From the NCBI GenBank assembly GCA_002315255.1, contig DCGM01000011.1, positions 574 through 20,212 of the forward strand: DNA of 19,639 bases, given 5' to 3'. The position numbers were made by a program, and so were the translations under genes. The notes beneath the pieces were generated by a model, which was not told where the DNA came from, ran no database searches, and worked only from the letters and a program-made list of their open reading frames with translations. Below, in pieces: positions 13,211 to 19,639 of the stretch. How positions within the stretch are numbered: position 1 is the first letter of the stretch; every line of letters begins with the position of its first letter. This DNA is from Lachnospiraceae bacterium UBA1778. GTDB lineage: Bacteria > Bacillota > Clostridia > Lachnospirales > Lachnospiraceae.

Positions 13211-14335
13211 ATGAAAAAAGCAGCAGCAGTTTTAATGGCAGTTTGTATGTTAATGGGCCTGGCAGCCTGCCAGGAAACGAATCCCACGAGCGCTACCGAA
13301 GCGACGAAAGCGACTGTATCGCCCACTCAGGCGAGCACTGTCGCGGAGACGATGCCGGTTTTTAATGCGGAAGCTTATAGCTATATGTTAGACGAAAACG
13401 GTCATATTAAGGACGTTAAGGCGTCTGATTATGCCACGCTTCCGGATTTCAGCGCGATGGTATTTTACGAGTCTATGTATCAGATGACCTTTGAGGAGCT
13501 TCAGGAGACCTTTACCGATTTCGTCAACTCGTATGAAAACCTGAACACCGAGCGTATGGTCAGAAACGGCGACTCCTGCTATATCGACTATGAAGGCCGC
13601 TTCGACGGCGTCAAGTTTGAGGGCGGCTCCGGTACGGACACAGAGGTTACGGCCGGCTCCGATGAAATGATTGACGGAATGTTAAAAGCGCTCGTCGGTC
13701 ATTATCCGGGCGATACGTTTGAAGTGGAAGCGACATTCCCGAATCCGTATTCGAGAAAACCGGAATATGCCGGAAAGAAAGCGGTTTTCACGATTACCAT
13801 CAATTCGATCATCGAAAGCAAAGCTGATATGACCGATGAGTATATCGTGCAGCATCCGGATCAGATTGCCGAGTATTTCGGCGTTACGGGTGTCACTACG
13901 GTAGAGGAACTCGCGGACTACTGTTATATGGCGAGCGCCAGATATAACATGGAAGAGGATATCCGGGCAGCTGCTATCGACGGGAGCAACATTACGGAAG
14001 TTCCCGATAACGCGATCTTGTTTGAAGAGAACATCTATGATCTTTACTACTATAGCACCTATGGAATGTCCTTCTCAGACTTTGCTGCGGAGAACGGCTA
14101 TTCGACAAGTCTTGTTTCAGGCTATATCGAAGATGCAGCGATGGAAGATATCCTGGTTATGGCTATAGTGGAAGCCCAGGGGTTTGTCGCGTCGGAGGAT
14201 GATTTTGCCGAGTACTTCGGAAGCGAAGGGCTGGAAGAACGGATCGCGACCTATGGCGTTCCGCAGCTGAAGTTCCAGATGCTTCAGTCTATGGCGATCG
14301 AATATATCTACAGCCAGATTACGATTTACGAATAA
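13211..14335 (+). CDS. Trigger-factor-like FKBP-type peptidyl-prolyl isomerase lipoprotein
   Basis: A 374-residue exported lipoprotein: basic start MKK, hydrophobic signal segment (4-18), lipobox LAAC with lipidated Cys20, then a Thr/Ser-rich linker (22-48). Residues about 118-200 are an FKBP-type isomerase domain like that of trigger factor (GDSCYIDYEGRFDGVKFEGGS, then FPNPYSRKPEYAGKKAVFTITINSI). The flanking helical regions (80-115 and 205-374) resemble trigger factor's chaperone arms. It probably helps fold exported proteins outside the membrane. ATG 13211 is preferred over GTG 13208 because AAGGAG lies 7 bases before it. It begins 13 bases after clpX, in the place where tig, clpP or lon genes often stand, and may be cotranscribed with clpX. 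Confidence 0.87.
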   Translation: MKKAAAVLMAVCMLMGLAACQETNPTSATEATKATVSPTQASTVAETMPVFNAEAYSYMLDENGHIKDVKASDYATLPDFSAMVFYESMYQMTFEELQETFTDFVNSYENLNTERMVRNGDSCYIDYEGRFDGVKFEGGSGTDTEVTAGSDEMIDGMLKALVGHYPGDTFEVEATFPNPYSRKPEYAGKKAVFTITINSIIESKADMTDEYIVQHPDQIAEYFGVTGVTTVEELADYCYMASARYNMEEDIRAAAIDGSNITEVPDNAILFEENIYDLYYYSTYGMSFSDFAAENGYSTSLVSGYIEDAAMEDILVMAIVEAQGFVASEDDFAEYFGSEGLEERIATYGVPQLKFQMLQSMAIEYIYSQITIYE

Positions 14336-14372
14336 TTCCATTCAGACGGACAGGAAAGAAGCTTTAGCGGAA

Positions 14373-14828
14373 ATGGTTTATACGGACCTCACAAAAAAGG
14401 CAATGCAGATCGCGTTTGACGCGCACTATGGACAGACAGACCGGGGAGGGACTCCCTACATCTGTCATCCGCTTCATCTGGCAGGACAGATGCCGGATGA
14501 AAAGAGGACGGTCATCGCATTGCTTCATGATGTGCTGGAGGACACGGCTCTATCGGCGGAAGCGCTTCTTTTAATGGGAATCCCCCATGATATCATCCGG
14601 TCCGTACAGGTATTGACCCGTGACAAATCATTGCCGTATGCAAACTATATTCAGAAAGTGATCGAATCGCGCGATGCCAGCGCCATTTATGTAAAATACG
14701 CAGATGTCTGCCACAATCTCGACGAGAGCCGGATGGAAAACGGAACTCTGCCGACCTATTTACGTGAACGGTATAAAATGGCGAAAATGCTGCTCGCAGC
14801 GGCACTCGAAGCACTGACGGAGGATTGA
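14373..14828 (+). CDS. HD-domain protein, RelA/SpoT hydrolase-like (MESH1-type)
   Basis: A 151-residue single HD domain without synthetase or regulatory domains. It matches the ppGpp-hydrolase part of RelA/SpoT: QTDRGGTPYICHPLHLAG (21-38) with His32, LLHDVLEDT (50-58) with His52-Asp53, and YVKYADVCHNLDESRM (106-121) with Asp111 and Asn115. All four expected Mn-binding positions are present, so it may degrade (p)ppGpp or related nucleotides; small HD hydrolases of this type are often annotated as GTP pyrophosphokinase, which would be misleading because no synthetase domain exists. Ribosome site before ATG 14373 is weak (GCGGAA). It ends 2 bases before the ftsH start, so the two are probably cotranslated. 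Confidence 0.8.
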   Translation: MVYTDLTKKAMQIAFDAHYGQTDRGGTPYICHPLHLAGQMPDEKRTVIALLHDVLEDTALSAEALLLMGIPHDIIRSVQVLTRDKSLPYANYIQKVIESRDASAIYVKYADVCHNLDESRMENGTLPTYLRERYKMAKMLLAAALEALTED

Positions 14829-14830
14829 TT

Positions 14831-16786
14831 TTGGATAATCAGAACCAAAACCAGAATAATAATCAGGAACAGAACCAGGGACCGAATTTCGGCGGAAAAT
14901 GGCCGATTATCATGCTGATTCTGCTCGTAGCGGGCATTCTGATCTTCTTCGGAAACCAGATTATGGGCACGCTGACCAGCCATTATTCTGAGGAAATCTC
15001 TTATGACCAGTTTATCGCTTACCTACAGGACGGAAGCACCGAGGAAGTGAAGCTTGTGGACGGATCGAAGTGGACCCTGAAGCGGAAGGACGATACGAAA
15101 ACGTATTATACGTCCTATCTGCCGGACCTTAAGATCGTCGAAGAGCTGAGAGCCTCCGGCATCAAGTTCGCAGGTGAAGAAAGCGTCAATATCTGGGAGA
15201 TTATCTTTACAGTTGCACCTGTGGTCATCATGGTCGCACTGTTCATCGTCTTTATGAAGAAGATCGGTTCGATCGGCGATGGCGGTGGTGTCTTCGGCGT
15301 CGGAAAGTCGACGGCGAAGAAGTATTCGCAGAAAAAGACCGGCATTACATTTGCGGATGTGGCCGGCGAGGATGAGGCGAAGGAGTCGCTGACCGAAATC
15401 GTCGACTTCCTGCATAATCCTCAGAAATATACAAAAATCGGCGCGAAGCTTCCGAAGGGCGCGCTTCTCGTAGGCCCTCCGGGAACCGGAAAAACGCTCC
15501 TCGCGAAGGCTGTGGCCGGCGAAGCGCAGGTCCCGTTCTTCTCACTTTCCGGATCGGATTTCGTCGAAATGTTCGTCGGTGTCGGCGCGAGCCGTGTCCG
15601 TGACCTCTTTAAGCAGGCCCAGGCAGAAGCGCCGTGCATCATCTTTATCGATGAAATCGATGCGATCGGTAAGAGCCGTGACTCGATTTATGCCGGTGCC
15701 AATGATGAACGTGAGCAGACGCTGAACCAGCTCCTCGCGGAGATGGACGGCTTCGATTCTTCGAAGGGCGTCATGGTTATGGGCGCGACGAACCGTCCGG
15801 AAGTCCTCGACAAGGCCCTTTTAAGACCGGGCCGTTTTGACCGCCGGATCATCGTCGACAAGCCGGATTTAAAGGGCCGTGAAGCGATCCTCGCAGTTCA
15901 TGCGAAGGATGTGAACATGGCCGATAATGCGGACCTTCGGGAAATCGCATTGGCGACCTCGGGCGCTGTCGGCTCCGACCTCGCAAACATGATCAATGAA
16001 GCTGCAATCAATGCTGTGAAGAACGGCCGTATGGCGGTCACGCAGGCCGACCTGATGGAAGCGGTCGAAGTTGTGCTCGTCGGCAAAGAGAAGAAGGACC
16101 GCATCATGTCGAAGCAGGAGCGGAAGATCGTATCCTACCACGAAGTCGGTCACGCATTGATCAGCGCATTACAGAAGAACTCCGAACCGGTGCAGAAGAT
16201 TACCATCGTGCCGCGTACGATGGGCGCATTAGGCTATGTCATGCATACGCCGGAGGAAGAGAAATACCTGAATTCGAAGAAAGAGCTCCTCGACATGATC
16301 GTGATGGCGCTCGGCGGCCGCGCGGCAGAAGAGATCGTATTTGAAGACGTGACGACCGGCGCTGCCAATGATATCGAGAAAGCGACGCTCTACGCCCGTT
16401 CGATGGTGACGATGTACGGCATGTCGGAACGGTTCGGCCTGATGCAGTTAGAGTCAGTCCAGAGCCAGTATCTCGACCAGCGCCGCGTCATGAATTGCGC
16501 CGACTCGACGGAAGCGGAAGTGGACGAAGAAGTCCGAAAGATGCTTCAGACCGCGTATGAGCAGGCGAAAGAGATGCTTTCCGGCCATCGTGACATCCTC
16601 GATAAGATTGCAGCCTATCTCATCGAAAAAGAGACGATTACCGGCGAAGAGTTTATGAGCATTTTCCGGAAATATCAGGCGGAAGCCGAGGAAGCTGCCG
16701 GAAAGACGGAGAACGCTGAGAATGCAGAGAACACGGTGACGGCTGATAAAGCAGAAGAAACCGTGAAGACGGAGGAGCAGGCATAA
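14831..16786 (+). CDS. ftsH: ATP-dependent zinc metalloprotease FtsH
   Basis: A 651-residue membrane-bound AAA+ protease that degrades misassembled membrane and short-lived regulatory proteins. Layout: a Gln/Asn-rich N-tail (2-18), membrane segment 1 (about 24-45), an outside domain (46-118), membrane segment 2 (about 120-142), the AAA+ module with Walker A GPPGTGKT (215-222), pore MFVG (247-250), Walker B IIFIDEID (270-277) and arginine finger region RPGRFDR (332-338), then the zinc site HEVGH (437-441) with third ligand Asp514 in GAANDIEKAT. The usual GFxGADL block reads GAVGSDL. The acidic tail (TENAENAENT) is low complexity. Start is TTG at 14831 with GGAGG 7 bases before it; no ATG is in reach and TTG 14825 is too close to that site. 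UvrC follows directly after the stop. Confidence 0.96.
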   Translation: MDNQNQNQNNNQEQNQGPNFGGKWPIIMLILLVAGILIFFGNQIMGTLTSHYSEEISYDQFIAYLQDGSTEEVKLVDGSKWTLKRKDDTKTYYTSYLPDLKIVEELRASGIKFAGEESVNIWEIIFTVAPVVIMVALFIVFMKKIGSIGDGGGVFGVGKSTAKKYSQKKTGITFADVAGEDEAKESLTEIVDFLHNPQKYTKIGAKLPKGALLVGPPGTGKTLLAKAVAGEAQVPFFSLSGSDFVEMFVGVGASRVRDLFKQAQAEAPCIIFIDEIDAIGKSRDSIYAGANDEREQTLNQLLAEMDGFDSSKGVMVMGATNRPEVLDKALLRPGRFDRRIIVDKPDLKGREAILAVHAKDVNMADNADLREIALATSGAVGSDLANMINEAAINAVKNGRMAVTQADLMEAVEVVLVGKEKKDRIMSKQERKIVSYHEVGHALISALQKNSEPVQKITIVPRTMGALGYVMHTPEEEKYLNSKKELLDMIVMALGGRAAEEIVFEDVTTGAANDIEKATLYARSMVTMYGMSERFGLMQLESVQSQYLDQRRVMNCADSTEAEVDEEVRKMLQTAYEQAKEMLSGHRDILDKIAAYLIEKETITGEEFMSIFRKYQAEAEEAAGKTENAENAENTVTADKAEETVKTEEQA

Positions 16787-18658
16787 ATGCCCGGCACCGG
16801 ATTTTTTAATATTGAAGATGAACTGAAGAAACTCCCGGCTAAGCCGGGAGTTTACTTGATGCATAACAGTCTCGACGAGGTGATCTACGTCGGAAAGGCG
16901 GTCGTCTTAAAGAACCGCGTCCGCCAGTATTTCCAGTCCCCGAAGAATAAGACGGAGAAGATCCGGAAGATGGTGTCGAACATTGCCTGGTTCGAATATA
17001 TCATCACAGATTCCGAGACCGAAGCGCTCGTACTCGAGTGCAATCTGATCAAGGAGTACCGCCCGCATTATAATACGATGCTGATGGATGATAAGGGTTA
17101 TCCTTTCATCCGCGTCACCGTCAGTGAAAAATATCCGCGCGTGATGATTTCTCGGACAATGAAGAAAGATGACAGCCGGTATTTCGGCCCGTATACTTCC
17201 GCTTTTGCGGTGAAGGAGACGCTGGAGCTTTTACATAAGCTGTTCGGCATCCGCACCTGTAATAAGGTATTCCCGCGCGACGAGGGGAAGGACCGGCCGT
17301 GTCTGAATTATCATATGGGACGCTGCCCGGCGCCCTGCCAGGGAAATGTCGATGTCCAGGGGTACCGCGCGAACATTGACCGGATCCTCCGGTTCTTATC
17401 GGGCGATTTCGACGCGATCGTAAAGGATCTCGAAATGAAGATGCAGCTCGCGTCCGACGCCTGCGAATTCGAGGAGGCGATCCGCTATCGCGACCTTCTG
17501 ACGTCGGTCATGCATGTCGCGCAGAAGCAGAAGATCACCGATGCCAATGAGCAGAACGACCGCGACATCATTGCGGTCGCGCGTGAAAAGGGAGAAGCGG
17601 CAGTCGCTGTTTTCTTTGTGCGTGACGGCAAGCTTTTAGGCCGCGACCATTTCCACATGAAGGGCGTCGAGGAAGATACGGACGGCGAAATTTTAGAGGC
17701 GTTTGTCAAGCAGTTCTATGCCGGAACGCCGTTTATTCCGAAGGAAATCTATCTCCCCAGGGAGATTCCGGAGGCAGAGGAAATCCTGTCCTTCCTGACC
17801 GAAAAACGCGGGCGGAAGGTCAGCTTTATCGTGCCGAAGCGCGGACAGAAGGAGAAGCTTCTCGCGCTCGCCGAAAAGAATGCCGAGAACCTTCTCTCGC
17901 AGGATAAAGAACGCGAGAAACGCGAAGAAGCGCGGACGGTCGGCGCGGTGCGGGAGATTGAAAGCCTGCTCGGTCTGGCCGGCGTGCGGCGGATGGAAGC
18001 TTATGATATTTCAAACATCAGCGGCTTCGAATCGGTCGGCTCGATGGTCGTTTTCGAAGACGGAAAGCCGAAGAAGAATGATTACCGGAAGTTTAGAATC
18101 CGCACGGTTTCCGGACCGGACGATTATGCGTCGATGGAAGAGGTGATCGGACGGCGGCTCCGCCGCGCCCTCGATGATGACGCTCATTTTTCCGTGCTAC
18201 CTGACGTGATTCTGATGGACGGCGGAAAGGGCCAGGTTCATGTGGCGGAACGCGTGATTGAGAACCTCGGACTGAAGATTCCGGTCTGCGGAATGGTGAA
18301 GGACGATCATCATAATACGCGCGGTCTCTATTTCCATGACGAAGAGCTTCCGATCGACCGCCATTCAGAAGGGTTCCATCTGATCACCCGTATCCAGGAT
18401 GAAGCGCACCGCTTTGCCATCACCTATCATCGCGGACTTCACACGAAGGGCTCCATCGTATCAGTCCTTTCAGAGATTCCGGGTGTCGGTGAAAAGCGGG
18501 AGAAAGCATTGATGCGGACTTTTGAAGATATGGACGCCTTAAAAGCCGCAAGCATTGAGGATATCGCCGCAGTCGACGGGGTCAACCGGAAGGTCGCGGA
18601 AGAAATCTGGAATTTCCTTCATACGGATGGGGCTGAAACGACGGCCGCTTCGGACTGA
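16787..18658 (+). CDS. uvrC: Excinuclease ABC subunit C (UvrC)
   Basis: The nuclease of UvrABC nucleotide excision repair, which cuts on both sides of a lesion. Domains: GIY-YIG nuclease (12-95; PGVYLMHNSLDEVIYVGKA), a cysteine-rich region with Cys158, Cys172, Cys180 and Cys184 that matches the iron-sulfur site of UvrC proteins, UVR motif (about 213-240; ACEFEEAIRYRDLL) that meets UvrB, RNase-H-like 5' nuclease with Asp407 (AYDISNISG), Asp478 (ILMDGGKGQ) and His541 (DEAHRFAITYHR), and helix-hairpin-helix pairs at 562-612 (IPGVGEKR and VDGVNRKVAEEI). Length 623 is normal. The ATG directly follows the ftsH stop (TAAATG), with GGAGGA inside the end of ftsH, so translation is coupled. A strong palindrome lies at codons 15-23. 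Confidence 0.96.
   Translation: MPGTGFFNIEDELKKLPAKPGVYLMHNSLDEVIYVGKAVVLKNRVRQYFQSPKNKTEKIRKMVSNIAWFEYIITDSETEALVLECNLIKEYRPHYNTMLMDDKGYPFIRVTVSEKYPRVMISRTMKKDDSRYFGPYTSAFAVKETLELLHKLFGIRTCNKVFPRDEGKDRPCLNYHMGRCPAPCQGNVDVQGYRANIDRILRFLSGDFDAIVKDLEMKMQLASDACEFEEAIRYRDLLTSVMHVAQKQKITDANEQNDRDIIAVAREKGEAAVAVFFVRDGKLLGRDHFHMKGVEEDTDGEILEAFVKQFYAGTPFIPKEIYLPREIPEAEEILSFLTEKRGRKVSFIVPKRGQKEKLLALAEKNAENLLSQDKEREKREEARTVGAVREIESLLGLAGVRRMEAYDISNISGFESVGSMVVFEDGKPKKNDYRKFRIRTVSGPDDYASMEEVIGRRLRRALDDDAHFSVLPDVILMDGGKGQVHVAERVIENLGLKIPVCGMVKDDHHNTRGLYFHDEELPIDRHSEGFHLITRIQDEAHRFAITYHRGLHTKGSIVSVLSEIPGVGEKREKALMRTFEDMDALKAASIEDIAAVDGVNRKVAEEIWNFLHTDGAETTAASD
16829..16853 (+). terminator. Terminator-like perfect hairpin inside the start of uvrC
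   Basis: AAACTCCCGGC (16829-16839) and GCCGGGAGTTT (16843-16853) form an 11-bp perfect stem with a TAA triloop, starting 42 bases into the uvrC coding region. Only three T follow in the tail, inside the stem itself, so full termination is unlikely; pausing, attenuation or a translation brake is possible. Part of the palindrome follows from conserved UvrC residues (LPxxPGVY), but the outer base pairs do not. Confidence 0.35.
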
Positions 18659-18731
18659 TAATCGCAAATTATGATTAGAAAAAGGCGAAATTTTAGCATA
18701 AATCTTTATAGCGCTTTTCCCGATAGTGTTG

Positions 18732-18786
18732 TATAGTAAAAACAAGAAAATGTACGCTTAAGGCGGCCGCGGACTGCGCGGAGCCG
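18732..18786 (+). promoter_or_regulatory. Candidate -10 and GC-rich leader hairpin before the isomerase gene
   Basis: In the 155-base gap after uvrC, TATAGT at 18732-18737 is a -10 candidate without a clear -35. Downstream, CGGCCGCG (18764-18771) pairs with CGCGG and CCG (18777-18786, two-base bulge) around GACTG, just before AGGAGG at 18801. No terminator for uvrC was found, although 18692-18720 is AT-rich. Confidence 0.35.
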
Positions 18787-18813
18787 GCGTTCAACGAATA
18801 AGGAGGATCTACC

Positions 18814-19639
18814 ATGAACAATGCACCTGTAGTAAAGATCGGTATCGTTGCGGTCAGCCGTGACTGCTTCCCGGAGTCTCTTTCCGTCGGACGCAGAAAG
18901 AACCTGGTCGAGGCGTATGCGAAAAAGTATAACGCTGCTGACATTTACGAGTGCCCGATCTGCATCGTGGAGTCTGAAATCCACATGGTTCAGGCATTAG
19001 AAGATGTTAAAAAGGCCGGATGTAACGCGCTTTGCGTTTACCTTGGAAACTTTGGTCCGGAAATCGCTGAAACGCTTCTGGCGAAGCATTTCGACGGCCC
19101 GAAGATGTTCATTGCAGCAGCAGAAGAGACCCAGAACAACCTGATCCAGGGCCGTGGCGACGCATACTGCGGCATGCTGAACGCGAGCTACAACCTTCAG
19201 CTCCGCAATATCGGCAAAGTCTATATCCCGGAATATCCGGTCGGCGATGCTGAGGACTGCGCAGACATGATCCACGATTTCCTTCCGATCGCACGTGCGG
19301 TTGTCGCGCTTTCCGATCTGAAGATCATCACCTTCGGTCCGAGACCGTTAAACTTCTTAGCCTGCAACGCTCCGATCAAGCAGCTTTACAATCTGGGCGT
19401 CGAAATCGAAGAGAACTCCGAGCTTGACCTGTTCGAAGCTTTCAATAAGCATGCCAATGATCCGCGTATCGCAGAAGTTGCGAAGGATATGGCTGACGAA
19501 CTCGGCAGCGGCAACCAGAAGCCGGAAGTTCTGAACAAGCTGGCTCAGTACGAACTGACCTTAAAGGATTGGGTAGAAGGCCACAAAGGCTATCGCAAAT
19601 ATGTCGCGATCGCTGGAAAGTGCTGGCCGGCATTCCAGA
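18814..19639 (+). CDS. L-fucose/L-arabinose isomerase-family protein, N-terminal part (runs off the window)
   Basis: Open reading frame of 275 codons with no stop before the window end. ATG 18814 follows AAGGAGG with 7-base spacing, an excellent site. The sequence has the fucose/arabinose isomerase N-terminal pattern: KIGIVAVSRDCFPESLSVGRR near residues 8-28, Rossmann-like segments GCNALCVYLGNFGPE and VVALSDLKIITFGPRP, and KCWPAFQ at the edge, which matches the conserved CWP stretch of this family. Such enzymes interconvert aldoses and ketoses with a divalent metal; the metal ligands lie mainly in the missing C-terminal half, so activity and sugar cannot be judged. Codon choice (AAC, CTG, CGT, GGT) is more biased than in neighbours, which suggests high expression. 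It is a separate unit from uvrC. Confidence 0.8.
   Translation, partial: MNNAPVVKIGIVAVSRDCFPESLSVGRRKNLVEAYAKKYNAADIYECPICIVESEIHMVQALEDVKKAGCNALCVYLGNFGPEIAETLLAKHFDGPKMFIAAAEETQNNLIQGRGDAYCGMLNASYNLQLRNIGKVYIPEYPVGDAEDCADMIHDFLPIARAVVALSDLKIITFGPRPLNFLACNAPIKQLYNLGVEIEENSELDLFEAFNKHANDPRIAEVAKDMADELGSGNQKPEVLNKLAQYELTLKDWVEGHKGYRKYVAIAGKCWPAFQ

Noticed and set aside
14373..14828. Calling the HD protein a GTP pyrophosphokinase
   Set aside because: It has only the hydrolase-type HD domain and no synthetase domain.

Overview
The window looks like chromosome of a Bacillota/Clostridia bacterium, most likely Lachnospiraceae-like. The grounds are strong Shine-Dalgarno sites, one TTG start, a Gram-positive lipobox, peptidoglycan genes without outer-membrane genes, and a GC-leaning codon choice (CCG, GCG, AAG, CGG) in the housekeeping genes. 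All genes I support are on the + strand. The genus is an inference; no rRNA is present.

Layout. (1) 1-111: the last 17 codons of tuf (EF-Tu) and its terminator. (2) 249-1538: a separate transcription unit with a promoter whose spacer is a C8T8 tract, two tandemly duplicated small membrane-anchored proteins of unknown function, a 33-bp duplication of the second gene's 3' end, and a strong terminator. (3) 1540-1879: an AT-rich gap with a cluster of DnaA-box-like sites, then a -10 element and a possibly structured leader. (4) 1880-3805: a MATE multidrug transporter fused to a FlaR-type P-loop nucleotide kinase. (5) 3853-9317: a probable five-gene envelope operon behind one good promoter: HisC-like PLP enzyme, TagD-type cytidylyltransferase fused to a degenerate Gfo/Idh/MocA domain, ispE, ddl, murI. 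(6) 9395-9985: a monocistronic single-pass membrane protein with its own strong promoter and hairpin terminator. (7) 10089-11386: an AspT-type aspartate aminotransferase. (8) 11387-18658: a proteostasis and repair block: clpX (with a long extra segment and a triplicated ribosome-binding leader), an extracytoplasmic trigger-factor-like PPIase lipoprotein, a MESH1-like HD hydrolase, ftsH and uvrC, tightly packed. (9) 18814-end: the N-terminal part of an L-fucose/L-arabinose isomerase-family protein, cut by the window edge.

How the genes fit together. IspE supplies the isoprenoid route to undecaprenyl carrier, Ddl makes the D-Ala-D-Ala dipeptide and MurI makes D-glutamate, so block 5 serves the cell envelope. 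The aminotransferase and cytidylyltransferase at its head probably make an activated envelope building block, but the substrate is unknown. ClpX and FtsH are AAA+ protein-degradation engines, and the PPIase lipoprotein probably folds exported proteins.

The most unusual items are the MATE-kinase fusion with what looks like a fossil start site at the junction, the cytidylyltransferase/pseudo-oxidoreductase fusion, the Met-rich and acidic insert in ClpX, the repeated ribosome-binding leader of clpX, and the C8T8 promoter spacer. Short tandem duplications with units of 27 to 37 bp occur at four places and appear to be a habit of this genome. No CRISPR array, insertion sequence, tRNA or rRNA was seen.
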